Assembly (NCBI GenBank): GCA_020137815.1
Contig: CM035360.1
Coordinates: 2,865,078-2,929,077 of the forward strand
Source of the DNA: Hormiphora californensis
Taxonomy: Eukaryota > Ctenophora > Tentaculata > Cydippida > Pleurobrachiidae
DNA: 64,000 nucleotides
Reading direction: 5' to 3'
Part shown: positions 1 through 19,117 of the stretch, piece by piece
How positions within the stretch are numbered: the first letter of the stretch is position 1
Layout of the letters: the number at the start of each line of letters is the position of its first letter
Program-made: the position numbers and the translations under genes
Notes under the pieces: generated by a model
Database searches by the model: none
Seen by the model: the letters and a program-made list of their open reading frames with translations, nothing else
Told to the model about the DNA's origin: nothing

Positions 1-480
1 TGAACCTAGGGGATTTAATTTGATGAGCGAAAGGGCGATGAACATAGGGGACTGAAAAACAAAAAGAAAGACCAACCAAATAAGCTAGAAAGAGATAATG
101 AGAACGAGAACGAGAAACAACTAATAACCCCACAGACATTCCACAGATATCCCAGTACCTTATCCCAGTATCAACTATGCTAACCTTTATTCTGGGTGGA
201 AGTTGGTCTCTCCAGGAACTGCTTCCCCTTTCCGGGTGGCGGACGTCCTTTACTAGCCTGTGATCTTGTCGGAACTTGTAACTGCAAAAGGTATAGTATT
301 ATCTAACTGTATACAGACCCTATCCAGGACCGTTTCATTGGCCAACATTTTATTCTGGAATAATTCGGTTTTAAAGCGTGACTTGTAGAGCATACGAATT
401 CCCGAAACATATGCTAATCGATTTCCTCAAATTCCTATGCTCATCGATTTCCTTTTATTTTTTGCAGGACTGCTAGTTAC

Positions 481-963
481 CGTATTAGGAGATCCAGCGC
501 TACAATCCACGGACCTTCTCCATCCTCCAGAGTTGGTGACCAGTTGAGCACTCTTCCAGCACGCCAAACAGATCCTCCTACTCGGGCTGTAGGAAGGGTG
601 GTCGGAGATACTGGAAAGAGAGGAGGCTGACTGGCTTCTACTGGATCTATCCTTACAGCACATCTCACAGAAACCTTCTCGACAGATATCACAGCTGAAG
701 GGTTAGTTGAACGTTAATGAAAGCTTTCAAAATTCGATATTTTCTTTGATAAAACCTTAACAAATGAGAGAGATCTCTCTACATTATCTCTCTCTGATAC
801 ATAAATGCATAAATGTATTGGAGATACACTGAGCGACAATCGTAGAATGCTAATAACCAAATCAAAAAGTTTCGGCGCCATAGAACAATTTTGGTGATTG
901 TTTGTTTGTTTAGGAACTTGGGAGACTAACCCCCCCCCCCCCCCCCGGCCCCCGGATACTGAG

Positions 964-998
<35 letters not shown>

Positions 999-2005
999 GC
1001 CCATACTATATATACCATTGGGTGATTGATAAAGGATATTTGCAGAGGGGACAGAGATTCCTTACGGAGTGACTCTGCTTTATCTGTCTCTTTAACGTTG
1101 AAACCTCCTCTGACAAATCACTGGAGAAGGTGTGGTGTGGAAATGATGATGTCATGAAAAATAAAAAATAAAAGTTGGCAAGATAGCAACAAAGCTATTA
1201 GAAAATAGGATAGATATAGCACCATAAGGAATAACTTCATGTAAATGATTTTCGCCCATGTCAATCAAAATTAAAATACCTGAGATGGCGTTGCAACTTC
1301 TCTTCTTCCTCTTTTTGTCGCGCCAGAACACTTTTTATGTGCTCCTGCTCTGAGGTGCTGTAATTTACTAGGTATTAGTGTCTCAGAATGAGGTGCTGTA
1401 ATTTGCTAGGTATTAGTGTCTCATGAAATGCATCCAGAATGAGGTGCTGTAATTTGCTAGGTATTAGTGTCTTGGAATGAGGTGCTGTAATTTGCTAGGT
1501 ATTAGTGTCAGGAACCGACCGAAACAAGTCAACAACCAAACAGAACTCGTTATATATGTCACGTGACTGGTTATCAGCCAATCAGGGACCAGTATTTCCT
1601 GATTCGGTCGGTTCCTGATAAGTGTCGTGGAATGAAATGCATCCACACAATTGTATAATTCTACAGGTATGTCTTTGCAGGGGTGTGGTACTATACTGCA
1701 TTACCGGACCCCGATTTACCAGGATTTTTGCCCGGTAAATTGGGGTTCGACTGTTATAGTAGGGATTTTGTGAGTGGCACAGAAAACAATAAAATGTTCA
1801 ATAACTACTACAGACCGGGTGTGGTCGAGTGACAAAGAAAACAACAATGCAGGCTTGCAGCTACGAAGCCTCAAACTTTTGGGACATGTATATGAGCTAT
1901 CATGGGTCTCAAATAATAATAAAATAATACTAAAATGCTAAGTTGTACCTGAATTGTGAAATAGCTGGAAGTACAGTTGACTCGATTTCAGAAACTTCTT
2001 CAGTC
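481..2005 (-). CDS. Partial coiled-coil/FYVE-like zinc-finger gene (four exons seen)
   Basis: Four minus-strand exons with good splice sites are visible, in transcript order 2005-1949, 1357-1280, 1120-1066 and 694-481. The first three join in phase and read TEEVSEIESTVLPAISQF, then TSEQEHIKSVLARQKEEEE, then DLSEEVSTLKRQIKQSHS: polar, heptad-like, probably coiled coil. The last exon begins CDICREGFCEMCCKD and later has RRICLACWK. The spacing C-x2-C-x4-C-x2-C followed by R-x-C-x2-C is that of the second half of a FYVE domain, which binds phosphatidylinositol 3-phosphate on endosomes. The RRHHC part is not seen. Exon 1120-1066 ends in phase 0 while 694-481 needs phase 2, so a small exon is missing; a 20-base candidate lies near 831-850. 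The 5' end and the stop were not found. The exons are confident; the FYVE assignment is inference. Confidence 0.6.
930..996. repeat. Two poly(C) runs
   Basis: Runs of about 17 C (930-946) and 33 C (964-996) lie in the intron between exons of the minus-strand gene. They may form i-motif or G-quadruplex structure. Their exact length is unreliable in any assembly. Confidence 0.9.
1351..1508 (-). repeat. Tandem repeat carrying copies of a 3' splice acceptor
   Basis: About four copies of a unit containing GAGGTGCTGTAATTTGCTAG plus the following ATTAGTGTCT. Read on the minus strand, each unit has the CTAGCAAATTACAG acceptor followed by CACCTCA, the first bases of the exon at 1357-1280. The exon-proximal copy is the functional one; the others are decoys in the upstream intron. 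Confidence 0.85.
1509..1617 (+). mobile_element. hAT-like MITE, family CAGGAACCGACCGA, copy 1
   Basis: A 109-bp element with terminal inverted repeats CAGGAACCGACCGA / TCGGTCGGTTCCTG. The flanks ATTAGTGT and ATAAGTGT form an 8-bp target duplication with one mismatch, typical of hAT elements. The centre holds GTCACGTGAC (a perfect CACGTG E-box palindrome) and CCAATCAG. It sits inside the splice-acceptor tandem repeat. Other copies are at 7834, 16862, 43602 and 48940. Confidence 0.9.
1696..1753 (+). mobile_element. Short Tigger/pogo-like MITE remnant
   Basis: A 58-bp remnant with both ends resembling the CAGTCGGACCCCGATTTA terminal repeat of the larger elements in this window, around a short CCGGTAAATTGGGGT-type core, and flanked by TA. 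Confidence 0.65.
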
Positions 2006-2044
2006 CTAAAAACACTTGCTGGCATGAATACCCCGGATGATGGA

Positions 2045-2170
2045 TCACTTTGTCCCGCCCCCATATACCTCTACTAACAGAATGGAACAAGTTAGTTAGA
2101 ACTTAGAATGTTAGATACTTTGTCCCGCCCCCATATACCTCTACTATAACAGAATGGAACAAGTTAGTTA
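2045..2170. repeat. Two-copy direct repeat (about 70 bp)
   Basis: The sequence CTTTGTCCCGCCCCCATATA plus CCTCTACT and AACAGAATGGAACAAGTTAG occurs twice, at 2048-2095 and 2118-2168. No coding content was recognised. Confidence 0.85.
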
Positions 2171-3218
2171 ACAAGATAAACAACTAATAGAAACAAACTC
2201 ATTTTCGTTGAACATTTTCACTAGCGTCCCTTGATAAACAAAGAAGATAAGCAATTATATAATGATACTTAATGGGTTAATCAATACGTTGACAGTTAAG
2301 CTTTCGGGAACAAGTTAGACTTAGATAGATCACTGTTTGTCAAAAGTGAACCAGTCGTGTACCTCCACTATGGAAACACGGTATGCGAAGCATGGAATTA
2401 AACACGGTATGCAAAGCAAAGCAAGATGACTATCATCAGGTATCTATCTATCTATCTATAGATCATCCGGTATGATTTAAGTTTGAGCAATATATTGGTC
2501 GAGTTAGAAGCTAAAAACTGAGATGATATATATTTTGAATGTTAAATGTTTTTATGCAGACGAACATTCAACTTGAAGCAGTATTAGTATAAGAAATAAG
2601 GATCGTGATGTACAGTACTAGTACTGTGGGCTGTCATGGCAAAGGGGGACCACACACAGCACTGTACTGAAAACAAAAAGATATGGTGCCGGTACTAGTA
2701 CTGTGGCAAAAAGAAAAAGATATATGGTGCCGATATAGCAAAAACTCTTTGGCGCCTAAAAGGATTATCACAAAAGAAGTATAATCACAATTGTCTATGG
2801 TGAGTCTGAGACTGCGTGCTCAGAATTCATTTAGAAATTAACTGGGAGCAGCTGGGCTGGATGCAAGTATAAAACTTAAGTGGTTAGATAGGCTGAAAAG
2901 TTTCAGTAGCCAGCAATCAAAAGAGAGGGAGTTAAAGTTACCTGTCCTTTAAAAAAAGGAAAGTTAAAAGTTATAAGTGAGAGGGAGCTGGAGGGATGAG
3001 CAAGAGCACAAAATGTGGACCCGGAATGCAGATAAAGAGGGAGGGAGGGAGATAGTCAATATAGTAGAGAGTGAGCATGCTCGATCACTCACTCACCGTG
3101 ATTTGGGTAACGCGTGGTGTTTAACTCACCCTCTCTCATTTTTTCTCCCTCTCTCATTTTCTGTCTCTCTCTCCCAGCTACCTGAATTAGAAGTTTGTCT
3201 CTTTCTCTTCCCTTTCTC

Positions 3219-3306
<88 letters not shown>

Positions 3307-4391
3307 TCTAGCCACCCCGTTTCTTTATATGCGCTGAGAAAACTTCACCCAATAATATGCATCTAATTCTGCATATGAATATTGTACTGCTTTTTCTTTT
3401 TCTAATCCTGCAGTTACGATTATGCACTATCAAATGCATTGATCAATTCGTGCAAAGCTAGTTCTGCAGTAGCGGGTTTGTATATTACCGAAAAGAGTAT
3501 AAACATAAGCTCCTTTACCAACTTAATCCCTATAATTTCTTCAACTTGATATAAAAATAAGATTGCATGAAGAACTAGCTGACAATTAAGTGGCCAATAA
3601 TCAGGTGCCAAAGAAATCAAAACACGGGCATGCTAGGACATGTTAAAAAACATTAATGATCAGGCGTTCAAGCCGTTCACATCGCCATTTATTATTATAG
3701 GTAAATTTTGAAAAAGAACAATTATAGGTACACATGTAGATGGTGACGCCCTCTAATACGCCCAAACATAAACACTGCATAAACACTGCACCTACTTTAT
3801 AGTCTACTCACTACTGGTGCACCCCCATCTCCTGAGGTCATAAACTGGCAGGGGGGTAAATAGCTATTTACCCCCTGCCCCATTTTTCCCTTCCCGGGTG
3901 AATGCCGAATTCACCAGGATGATCTTTTTAGCACGTAAGTGCTAAAAGTAAAAAATCATTCAGAGTTTAGAAATCTGTAATCGTATAGTTAGTAGCTGTT
4001 ATAGGGTAACGCTATGGCTGGTCAGTGGTCACTGTGGTCACTGTGACCGCTGTGGTCAGTGTGACCACTGGTCACACTTTAATTCTGGTTGCCATTGGCG
4101 TGCGGATGGAAGTTTGCCGAAGAGCGCCACTTCAAATTGCGGTGTTGAAAAGCGCTGCCTTATCCCGCACTGCGGGGGCCAGTAGCGTTTGCCAAATTGC
4201 AGTGTGAAGTTTATTAATTTTGACGTGTGCACCACACGTTAACATGTGATGTGACACGCAAAAAACGAGCACACGAGAAGGTTGGTAATGAAATTACCCC
4301 TCTGTTATTATTGCAATAAAAGGGGTGACTTCGTAACCAAACGAGAAGGGGGTGACAACTTCAAAAAATCCGACCTTAAATAAGATTTAAT
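2171..4391. other. Stretch with no recognised gene; one (CT)n array
   Basis: I see no credible exon here. It contains TATC tetranucleotides near 2440, near-duplicates around 2600-2740 (GATATGGTGCCGGTACTAGT type), a (CT)n run at about 3217-3303, and alternating GTCAC/GTGAC palindromic sequence at 4020-4078. Open frames across the CT run are repeat artefacts. Confidence 0.7.
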
Positions 4392-4470
4392 AGTGTGCTA
4401 GGGTGCATGTATGGTACTTACTTATACCGTACATAGTCTTACCACCTGCTACACCCTAGTAGCACACTAA
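4392..4470. repeat. Short hairpin element
   Basis: AGTGTGCTAGGGTG at the left end is inverted at the right end as CACCCTAGTAGCACACT, giving an imperfect 80-bp hairpin. It is probably a tiny MITE; no target duplication was defined. Confidence 0.7.
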
Positions 4471-4734
4471 TATATATTTTCGCAGCCGGGTGCTATAAAA
4501 TACAGTCGGACCGGAAAAGGGTTTTGATGTTGTATAGGCCCCACTTGACTACATACCCTATCTGGAGGAGCCTGCCTAGGAAATGCACCATCTGGAGGAG
4601 CCTTCCTAGGAAATGCCCCATTTGATATAATACAGAGGGATATATAACACTAAAGCGCCATATTTTTCGTGGAAGCCATGGATAATGCGGTCGGGTGGAA
4701 GTGACTGTCGGCCACTGAATATATATGAGGTATA

Positions 4735-5038
4735 CAGGGGTGTAGGAATGATTTTTCAAGTGAGGGGGCGAAGTCACGTGACCAATTACAGCGCTGGCCA
4801 GCGCCAAGAAAATTTCCTGTGAGCAAGTTTTAGTCACCTATTCCATTGCACATACCATTTATCGGGCTCCGCTGTCGCTCCGCCCGAGAAAATTTTTAGG
4901 GGTTTGAGCCAAAAAGTCATGATTTCGTCATTTGGGAGTGGGTGTTTACTGTTGGTGATAGAAGTGAGGGGGCGAACCTGGCCAAAAGTGGGGGGGGGGG
5001 GGCCGCCCCGCCCCCCCCCCCCTATTCCTACACCCCTG
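4735..5038. mobile_element. hAT-like MITE with perfect 8-bp target duplication
   Basis: A 304-bp element with terminal inverted repeats CAGGGGTGTAGGAAT / ATTCCTACACCCCTG, flanked on both sides by GAGGTATA (4727-4734 and 5039-5046). The interior includes a poly(G)/poly(C) stretch at 4989-5022. The CAGGGG ends and the exact 8-bp duplication support a hAT origin. Only one copy lies in the window. Confidence 0.92.
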
Positions 5039-5046
5039 GAGGTATA

Positions 5047-5557
5047 AACGCATTATTTAAGATAGCAGGGTATATTATGCGAATGGTCAAGAAAACTTTT
5101 TTAAGTATACTCATGGTGAAAATTTGTATGGTTTTATATCTCACCAAGAGCACGATCACATGATTAGTTTCTCTTTGTTGAATGTTGTAAAATGTAGCAC
5201 TCAATCGTTAGGACTCGAGTCAACTCCTCTGCTGTAGCCTAGGAGACTGCATCTATTATATTTATAATGACACTACAAAGGATATTTGAAACTCTAGTTA
5301 ACATATCGCTATGTTATATCTGTAACATTTCGTCATATCGCTGATAAACGTAAAATATTCCATCAACTACATCAACTATTTATTGAGGATTTTTATTACT
5401 TTGGGGATATGATCCGTTTAAACTAAATTTATTTTCAGTTCATATATTTTCAGTTTCATATATGCATTTCATATTGAATGCTCTGTTGTGACACACATGT
5501 CAATTGGTCCCTTGGCGAAAATAACGGCGCCAAATGGCGTGCCTAGATTTTTCATAC
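5047..5557. other. Spacer with no recognised feature
   Basis: AT-rich spacer between two transposons. I see no exon, RNA gene or repeat I can name. Confidence 0.6.
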
Positions 5558-5559
5558 TA

Positions 5560-7187
5560 CAGTCGGACCCCGATTTAGGGACACCCTCGGGGGAAAGGGT
5601 CTTGTCCACTAAATCGGGGTGTCCACTAAATCGGGGTGAGCCGGGGGGTACGTCACCTTTTTTTTTGCCCACTGCCCACATTATTCTTAAATTTTGAATT
5701 TGCCCACATGGGCAAAAGTGGGCAAAAGTAGGCAAAAGTAGGCAAAAAAATTAAATCCATAAAAATATATGCTATCAACCAGGTAATCGTCTGTGACAAA
5801 GGTTTTTCACCACCAATGTCCTCCTAGAGGTCCCCCCTATCGATTCCAACCGATAATTTATTTGCTCAGGGTTGATAAGGCTCCATATCCAACTGGGGAA
5901 AATGGGCAAAATATGTTGGCAAAATTAGGAAAATTGGTCATTTTAGGCACGTTTCTCACATGGTTGGAGTGGAAAATTTTTCTGGTTTTCCTGGGACCCC
6001 ATTGGAGTACAATGCAAGTGGAAAACCTTTGTTATGTATCAGTTCCCTAAATAGCCCCAAAATGACGAAAAATCACTGGCCTTTGCCTAATTTTTCCAAA
6101 ATTTTTTGCCCACTTTTGTCCAGTCGGACATGGAGCCTTATCAACCCTAAGTCATAAGAAAGTACATTAATTATCGGTTGGAATCGATAGAGGGGACCTC
6201 TTGGAAGACATTGGAGGTGAAAAACATTTGTCACAGAGGGTTTTCTGGTAAAGTTTTGATGCTTATAATATTTTTGCCCACTTTTTGCCCACTTTGCCCA
6301 CATTATACCTGTTTTTTGAGATTTCAGTTTGCCCATGTGGGCAAATGTGGGCAAATGTGGGCAAAAAAAAAGGTGACGTACCCCCCGGTGAGCCATATTT
6401 GACCCAAAAAACCTATTTTATTGCCCAAAATGGTATATTTTTAAGACTAAAGACACCTCTAACTGTTATATGCAATATTCATGTATTGATGACATGATCA
6501 TTTCTGATTAGAAAAAGAAAAATATAAAATAATTCTTTTTCAAAAAAATGTGGAAAATTTTCTAAGTTATACCAGCCCGTCCGGTTTGTATTTCGAATCG
6601 GTGCAACTTACTGGATATCCTGTCTAATTAGCGGGTTAAAAACGAACCGATACGTGATACCATACCGAATCGGGGCACCCTTAGCGGGTGAGGAAGTATA
6701 AAAATTTCAAAATAACTTTTTCTCTCAAAATTTATGGGGAGCACCGATCAAAGCATTGACAATCGTACTGTAATTTACAGTGTAAAATTTTGCAAAAAAG
6801 TTATAAAATTTTTTAAAGGTATACCAACCACGTCCGAATCGTGTTTCGAATCGGTGCATCTTATCGCATGTCCTGCTGCTAATTAGACGGAACGAATCGA
6901 AACGTGATCCCCATTGAATCGAAATTTAGACGCTTGGACCTTGGTGAACTTGTGATTCGATGGGCACCATGGGGATCACGTATCGGTTCGTTCCGAACCG
7001 TCTAATTAGCAGAAGGACATGCGATAAGATGCACTGATTCGAAACACGATTCGGACATGGCTGGAATCTTTTTGAAAAATTTCACAAAAAATTTCCCAAA
7101 AAAATTCAAAAATTTTTGGGGGAAAAAAATCCTGTCCCTAAATCGGGGTGTCCCTAAATCGGGGGCCCCTAAATCGGGGTCCGACTG
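5560..7187 (+). mobile_element. Tigger/pogo-like non-autonomous element (1.63 kb)
   Basis: Terminal inverted repeats start CAGTCGGACCCCGATTTAGG and end in the reverse complement, flanked by TA dinucleotides (5558-5559 and 7188-7189), as expected for Tc1/mariner-superfamily pogo/Tigger insertions. Subterminal copies of AAATCGGGGTG repeat the end. The interior has inverted blocks around CGAATCGTGTTTCGAATCGG and GAACCGATACGTGAT, and runs of GTGGGCAAA. No transposase was seen, so it needs a helper. Relatives are at 15287, 22118, 39810, 46545 and 51747. Confidence 0.88.
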
Positions 7188-7189
7188 TA

Positions 7190-8640
7190 ATACATATATA
7201 GGGTACTGAATATGCTCACACCACATGTTGTGTGTTATATCTAGGGGAAGACTTTTATACAGACAGCTCAACACAGATCGTGCTCTACTTTGCGATATTA
7301 TATATTTCTCTAGCAAAATTAGCCTGGTTGCTGCTGCACCCATGTTGTATCTTTGCAATTATATTGTACCCTTTTAGGGATTAAACATGTTTTTCATTCG
7401 AGCTCTGGCACGTTTTGACGTCAAGCTAGGCTAGCAAGCGGGGCTGCAGTGTATTAATTCTGTAAAGATTCTGCAGATCACTCTCTGAGCGGGATTAGTT
7501 TCTTGATTCTGCAGAACTGTAGTAAATTACTAAAACAATAAAAACAATTACATCGCAACTCCATTAATAACATTGTGCAATGCACCTAGCTAAGTCTTGT
7601 GATGTCATATTATGATTTTTTATGACACATAGAATTAAAAAGTTACAAAATGCATTTAAATGTCACCTATCGATATCACTGTAATGAATACGATCTCGCA
7701 TTGTCACGTAATCATAATATATGCTGCTTAATTTCACTACTTTTTAGTTCGACATGATCAAGACATGCTCCGAGATTATCGCACCCCTTCTCCCTGCTCT
7801 TCGGGTCACTGATTCGGCCGTCACTGAAGGTAACAGGAACCGACCGAATTAAGTAAACAACCAATCAGAACTCGTTATTTAGGTCACGTGACTGGTTATC
7901 AGCCAATCAGGGACCAGTATTTCCTGGTTCGGTCGGTAAAATAAAGGGCACCCCCATTACTGACTAGGTAGTAAAGGGGCAGGGTAAACTAGCGACCCCG
8001 TCTTCCCCCTATAGTAGTGAAACAGTTAAATATTCCCACATACATGCTAACAATATAACTTTTTGGATTGCAGTTATGAAGGTTACTGAACTAATTGGTT
8101 AAAGTAATCTGATTAGAAGTATTTTTAGGCCGTCTTCCCAAATTCAATAGTGAAAGTTAAATTTCAAAGAATTTTAATGGACTTCAGTTCAACGGTTGAA
8201 CGGACGAAATGTGTAAGAATGATTACAACTTTTGACAGAAAGGTTATCAAATAATAACTCCTAATTGATATGATTAGTATTCATTGCAAATTTGCTGCTA
8301 ACTGGTGTTTCGGCGTCCATTATCAGACACCCAATAAGGAAGCTTTTAAAATAAATACTTAAAATTTCAATAGCAATTTAAATTCCTATCTCAGGTGAAC
8401 TTTTTCGCCCGTACCAAATGTAAATCGTCTCTTCTCTTCTTCTCTTCTATCATCTTAACATCTATCTATCTTCTCTCTCCTCATCAGAAATTCCTTCTCT
8501 CTAATCTCTCGTCTCTCTCTTCTCTTCTCCAGTCACTGCAGGGCTCCACATCCTCTCGGATTAAGATCACCAGTAAAGATCAGGGGCGTCGGCACTCACG
8601 AGAGTCAGGTCTGAGCTCAGAAACGTAAGAAATCTCGCGT
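7190..8640. other. Stretch with no recognised gene (contains MITE at 7834)
   Basis: No supported exon. A pyrimidine-rich stretch at 8430-8560 precedes the GPCR and could be part of its 5' untranslated region or an intron; TATCTCAG near 8387-8394 is a possible acceptor. Confidence 0.5.
7834..7937 (+). mobile_element. hAT-like MITE, family CAGGAACCGACCGA, copy 2
   Basis: Same family as the element at 1509, with the GTCACGTGAC core and CCAATCAG boxes. The right end is lost after GGTCGGT, so no target duplication remains. Confidence 0.88.
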
Positions 8641-8649
8641 GTCCTACTG

Positions 8650-8671
8650 CTCTCTCTCTCTCGTCCTACTC

Positions 8672-8719
<48 letters not shown>

Positions 8720-8761
8720 AAAGTGGATTCCAAGCTACTTCAGCTAAACCTTGTCAAAGGT

Positions 8762-8830
<69 letters not shown>
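8650..8830. repeat. (CT)n arrays just upstream of the GPCR first coding exon
   Basis: Three CT-rich blocks between 8650 and 8830. The last runs into TTTCTTTCAG, so it serves as the polypyrimidine tract of the acceptor at 8842-8843. Confidence 0.9.
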
Positions 8831-8831
<1 letters not shown>

Positions 8832-8873
8832 CTCTTTCTTTCAGGTGTCCAGTTGAGGGTCGATGGTGCGATA

Positions 8874-16839
<7,966 letters not shown>

Positions 16840-16844
16840 TATAA

Positions 16845-17028
16845 TGACGTCATAATAATACCAGAAACCGACCGAATCAGGAAATACTGGTCCCTGATTG
16901 GCTGATAACCAGTCACGTGACCTAAATAACAAGTTCTGATTGGTTGTTTACTTGTTTCGGTCGGTTCCTGCATAATACCGTTATGATGACGTCATAATAG
17001 TGATGACGTCATAATAGTGATGACGTCA
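16845..17028. promoter_or_regulatory. Cluster of four perfect CRE palindromes (TGACGTCA)
   Basis: TGACGTCA occurs at 16845-16852, 16987-16994, 17004-17011 and 17021-17028. The last three are spaced 17 bp apart. The octamer is the CREB/ATF consensus site. The MITE at 16862 separates the first site from the others. No gene start has been identified next to it, so a regulatory role is inference. Confidence 0.6.
16862..16970 (-). mobile_element. hAT-like MITE, family CAGGAACCGACCGA, copy 3
   Basis: A 109-bp reverse-orientation copy with flanks AATAATAC and CATAATAC (8 bp, one mismatch), supporting the 8-bp target duplication of the family. It carries the GTCACGTGAC core. Confidence 0.9.
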
Positions 17029-17667
17029 TATATATCACGAGGAGGATTCCTGTTTCTTTTTCGTCCTATGCCTACCAGTCAGATTGTATGAACGGATTTT
17101 CTGAGTTTCTGCTCCCCTAGGTCGGGGGATTCACCATTGTGGTCCAGGTGCCTCGCCGGGCCAAAACACTCGGTTTCCCATTGTGAAGGAAAGGTCGGGG
17201 AGGTCTGTGTTCAGGGGAGGAGTGGTGGTGGTGGTAATACCCTCTTGATAGGGGTCCCTGCACTGGTGAAGGAATGGGCAGATCGAGGGGGTGGGGTAGA
17301 GAGAGAAGCTGAGGAAGGAAATGTAGGAAGAGTGACTCGTTCTCCAGTGTGTAATGTTCTTCTTCCCCTGATCCTCCAGCTTTTCGTGTAGCACGTCTTT
17401 GAGCTATAGATATTGACGATCTGATTAATTAAAGGGATTTGAACTATCACAATCTAGTTTAATTTAATAGGAGTTCAATGTAGAGGAATATTAATTATTT
17501 GGAGTTGGAATATTAAAATATGAACACTACACAAGCGAGAGAACAATTTGTGTTGTGATGGATTAGCTCAAACAATTTGCGGAGGAAACTAACGTGCATG
17601 TGATCGTGAAATGAGGGAATAGACGACGTTATGCTTAGATGGAGTATCTCTCTCTCTCTCTCCCTCT

Positions 17668-17743
<76 letters not shown>

Positions 17744-17984
17744 ATCTTTAGTTCTTTCTGACTCTCCCCGGCTCCTGTGAATCCATGTGACTATCTTTTT
17801 TCTTTGCATTATTTTATTCATCCTCTTTCTCCGTTTACCGCTGCGGCATACATGCCATACTGGCCGTTTTGTGTTTGTTTAAAACGTTTAATTGTGTAGA
17901 TTTATGTACAGATTTTCCTCTTTAAAGAGTTTTTATAAAACCAAGACTTGACTGTTTATGTGTAGGATTCAATATAATACTGTG
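17029..17984. other. Spacer with (TC)n array, no recognised gene
   Basis: Open frames at 17131-17450 lack splice or family support. A (TC)n array occupies about 17646-17738. Nothing else was recognised. Confidence 0.6.
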
Positions 17985-18256
17985 ATCAGGCCAATGCTGA
18001 GAATGAGGGTCAGGCCAGTGCTCTGACAGATATAATCCCATAATATTGATTAATCATTTCCAATGTCCCTGTCTCGGCTGTCAGAGCATTGGCCTGACCG
18101 ATATTCTCAGCGCGAGAGCTGTGGTCAGAGCCTTGGCCTGATATGATTATGATAGTGTTGAATATAAATGGAAACAGTTTGGCTCAGGTTGCGTTGGTGC
18201 GAGGTGCCTGGTGGACACTGGCAACCTGAGCCAAACTGTTTCCATTTATATTCAAT
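17985..18256. repeat. Two adjacent inverted repeats
   Basis: First pair: GGTCAGGCCAGTGCTCTGACAG-type sequence (18007 on) inverts as CTGTCAGAGCATTGGCCTGACC (to about 18100), with a further GGCCTGAT block. Second pair: 18157-18192 (GAATATAAATGGAAACAGTT...) inverts almost perfectly at 18221-18256, around a 28-base loop. Confidence 0.88.
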
Positions 18257-18440
18257 CCAATATCAACTGGTTAAACTTAATGTCTTAAACCTTGACCCAA
18301 ATCCTACTTGTATATGGTAAGGTGCTGTTGAGAAAACGAAATAGTTTCGCGCGGCTTCATAATTGCGCGTGCTTTCATGCCGCGCGCATAAATTGTTATA
18401 AACTGGTCTAAAGTGCGTTTCAAACGACTTGACCTGAGAT

Positions 18441-19117
18441 TGGAAAACGTTAAAATCTGGGTGCCTTTCATTGCTAACAATTCGTAGTTTTGGCGCGCGC
18501 GACGGGTTAGGGCTATCCGTTAGGGTCTGGTTAGGGTTTGGTTTGGTTTAGGGCTATCGATTCTCTAACTGATACCGTTTAGTTTACACAAATCGGCCAT
18601 GTGGTTCCATGGCTATAGCCGTTTGAAAAAAGTCGGTCTAAGTATACTCTTTTGGCAGCGCGCACCTGTAAACAGGCTGCAAGGCACCCAGATTATAATC
18701 GCGCCCCCTGAGATTCCTGGAAATTCAGGATTTCCCCTTTGTAAATACACGCGCAATGCGCCAAATTCCAAGAATTACGGGTCAAGTCGCTTGAAACGGA
18801 CTTTACGCGGTGCTGGGCGGAAAACGTTAAAAAAAGAAAAAAAAATTAAAATCTGGGTGTCTTCCATTGCTAACAATTCATCGATTTTGGCGGTCGAGAC
18901 GGGTTAGGGCTGTTATTAGGGTCGAGTTAGGGTTTTGTTTAGGGTTATCGGTTAGTGCTATCGATTCTCTACCAGATACCGTTTAGTTTACTCACATCGG
19001 CCATGTGGTTGCGTGGCATAGCCGTTTGATAAAAAAGTCTTGAAAATAAACGTGTACTCTTTTTGCTAGCGCACACCTGTAAACAGGCTGTAAGGCACCC
19101 TGATTGTAATCGCACCC
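18441..19117. repeat. Diverged two-unit direct repeat of about 300 bp
   Basis: Units at about 18441-18712 and 18820-19117 share GGAAAACGTTAAA, AATCTGGGTG, CATTGCTAACAATTC, ACCGTTTAGTTTAC, CATCGGCCATGTGGTT-type and CACCTGTAAACAGGCTG blocks in the same order. Scattered GTTAGGG words occur but are not an array. No protein is encoded consistently in both units. Confidence 0.85.

Noticed and set aside
3217-3303. (CT)n frame of 129 codons, and similar frames at 8639, 9789, 12249, 17513 and 52960
   Set aside because: Dinucleotide arrays are open in several frames by composition only.
5469-7358. Several ORFs of 60-118 codons inside the Tigger-like element
   Set aside because: They translate terminal and inverted repeats; no transposase motif was seen.
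17131-17450. Overlapping ORFs of about 80 codons on both strands
   Set aside because: No splice sites, domain or conserved pattern support; GC-rich composition explains them.
18490-18960. Interstitial telomere repeat (GTTAGGG words)
   Set aside because: The words are scattered and not in tandem; they belong to the two-unit repeat.
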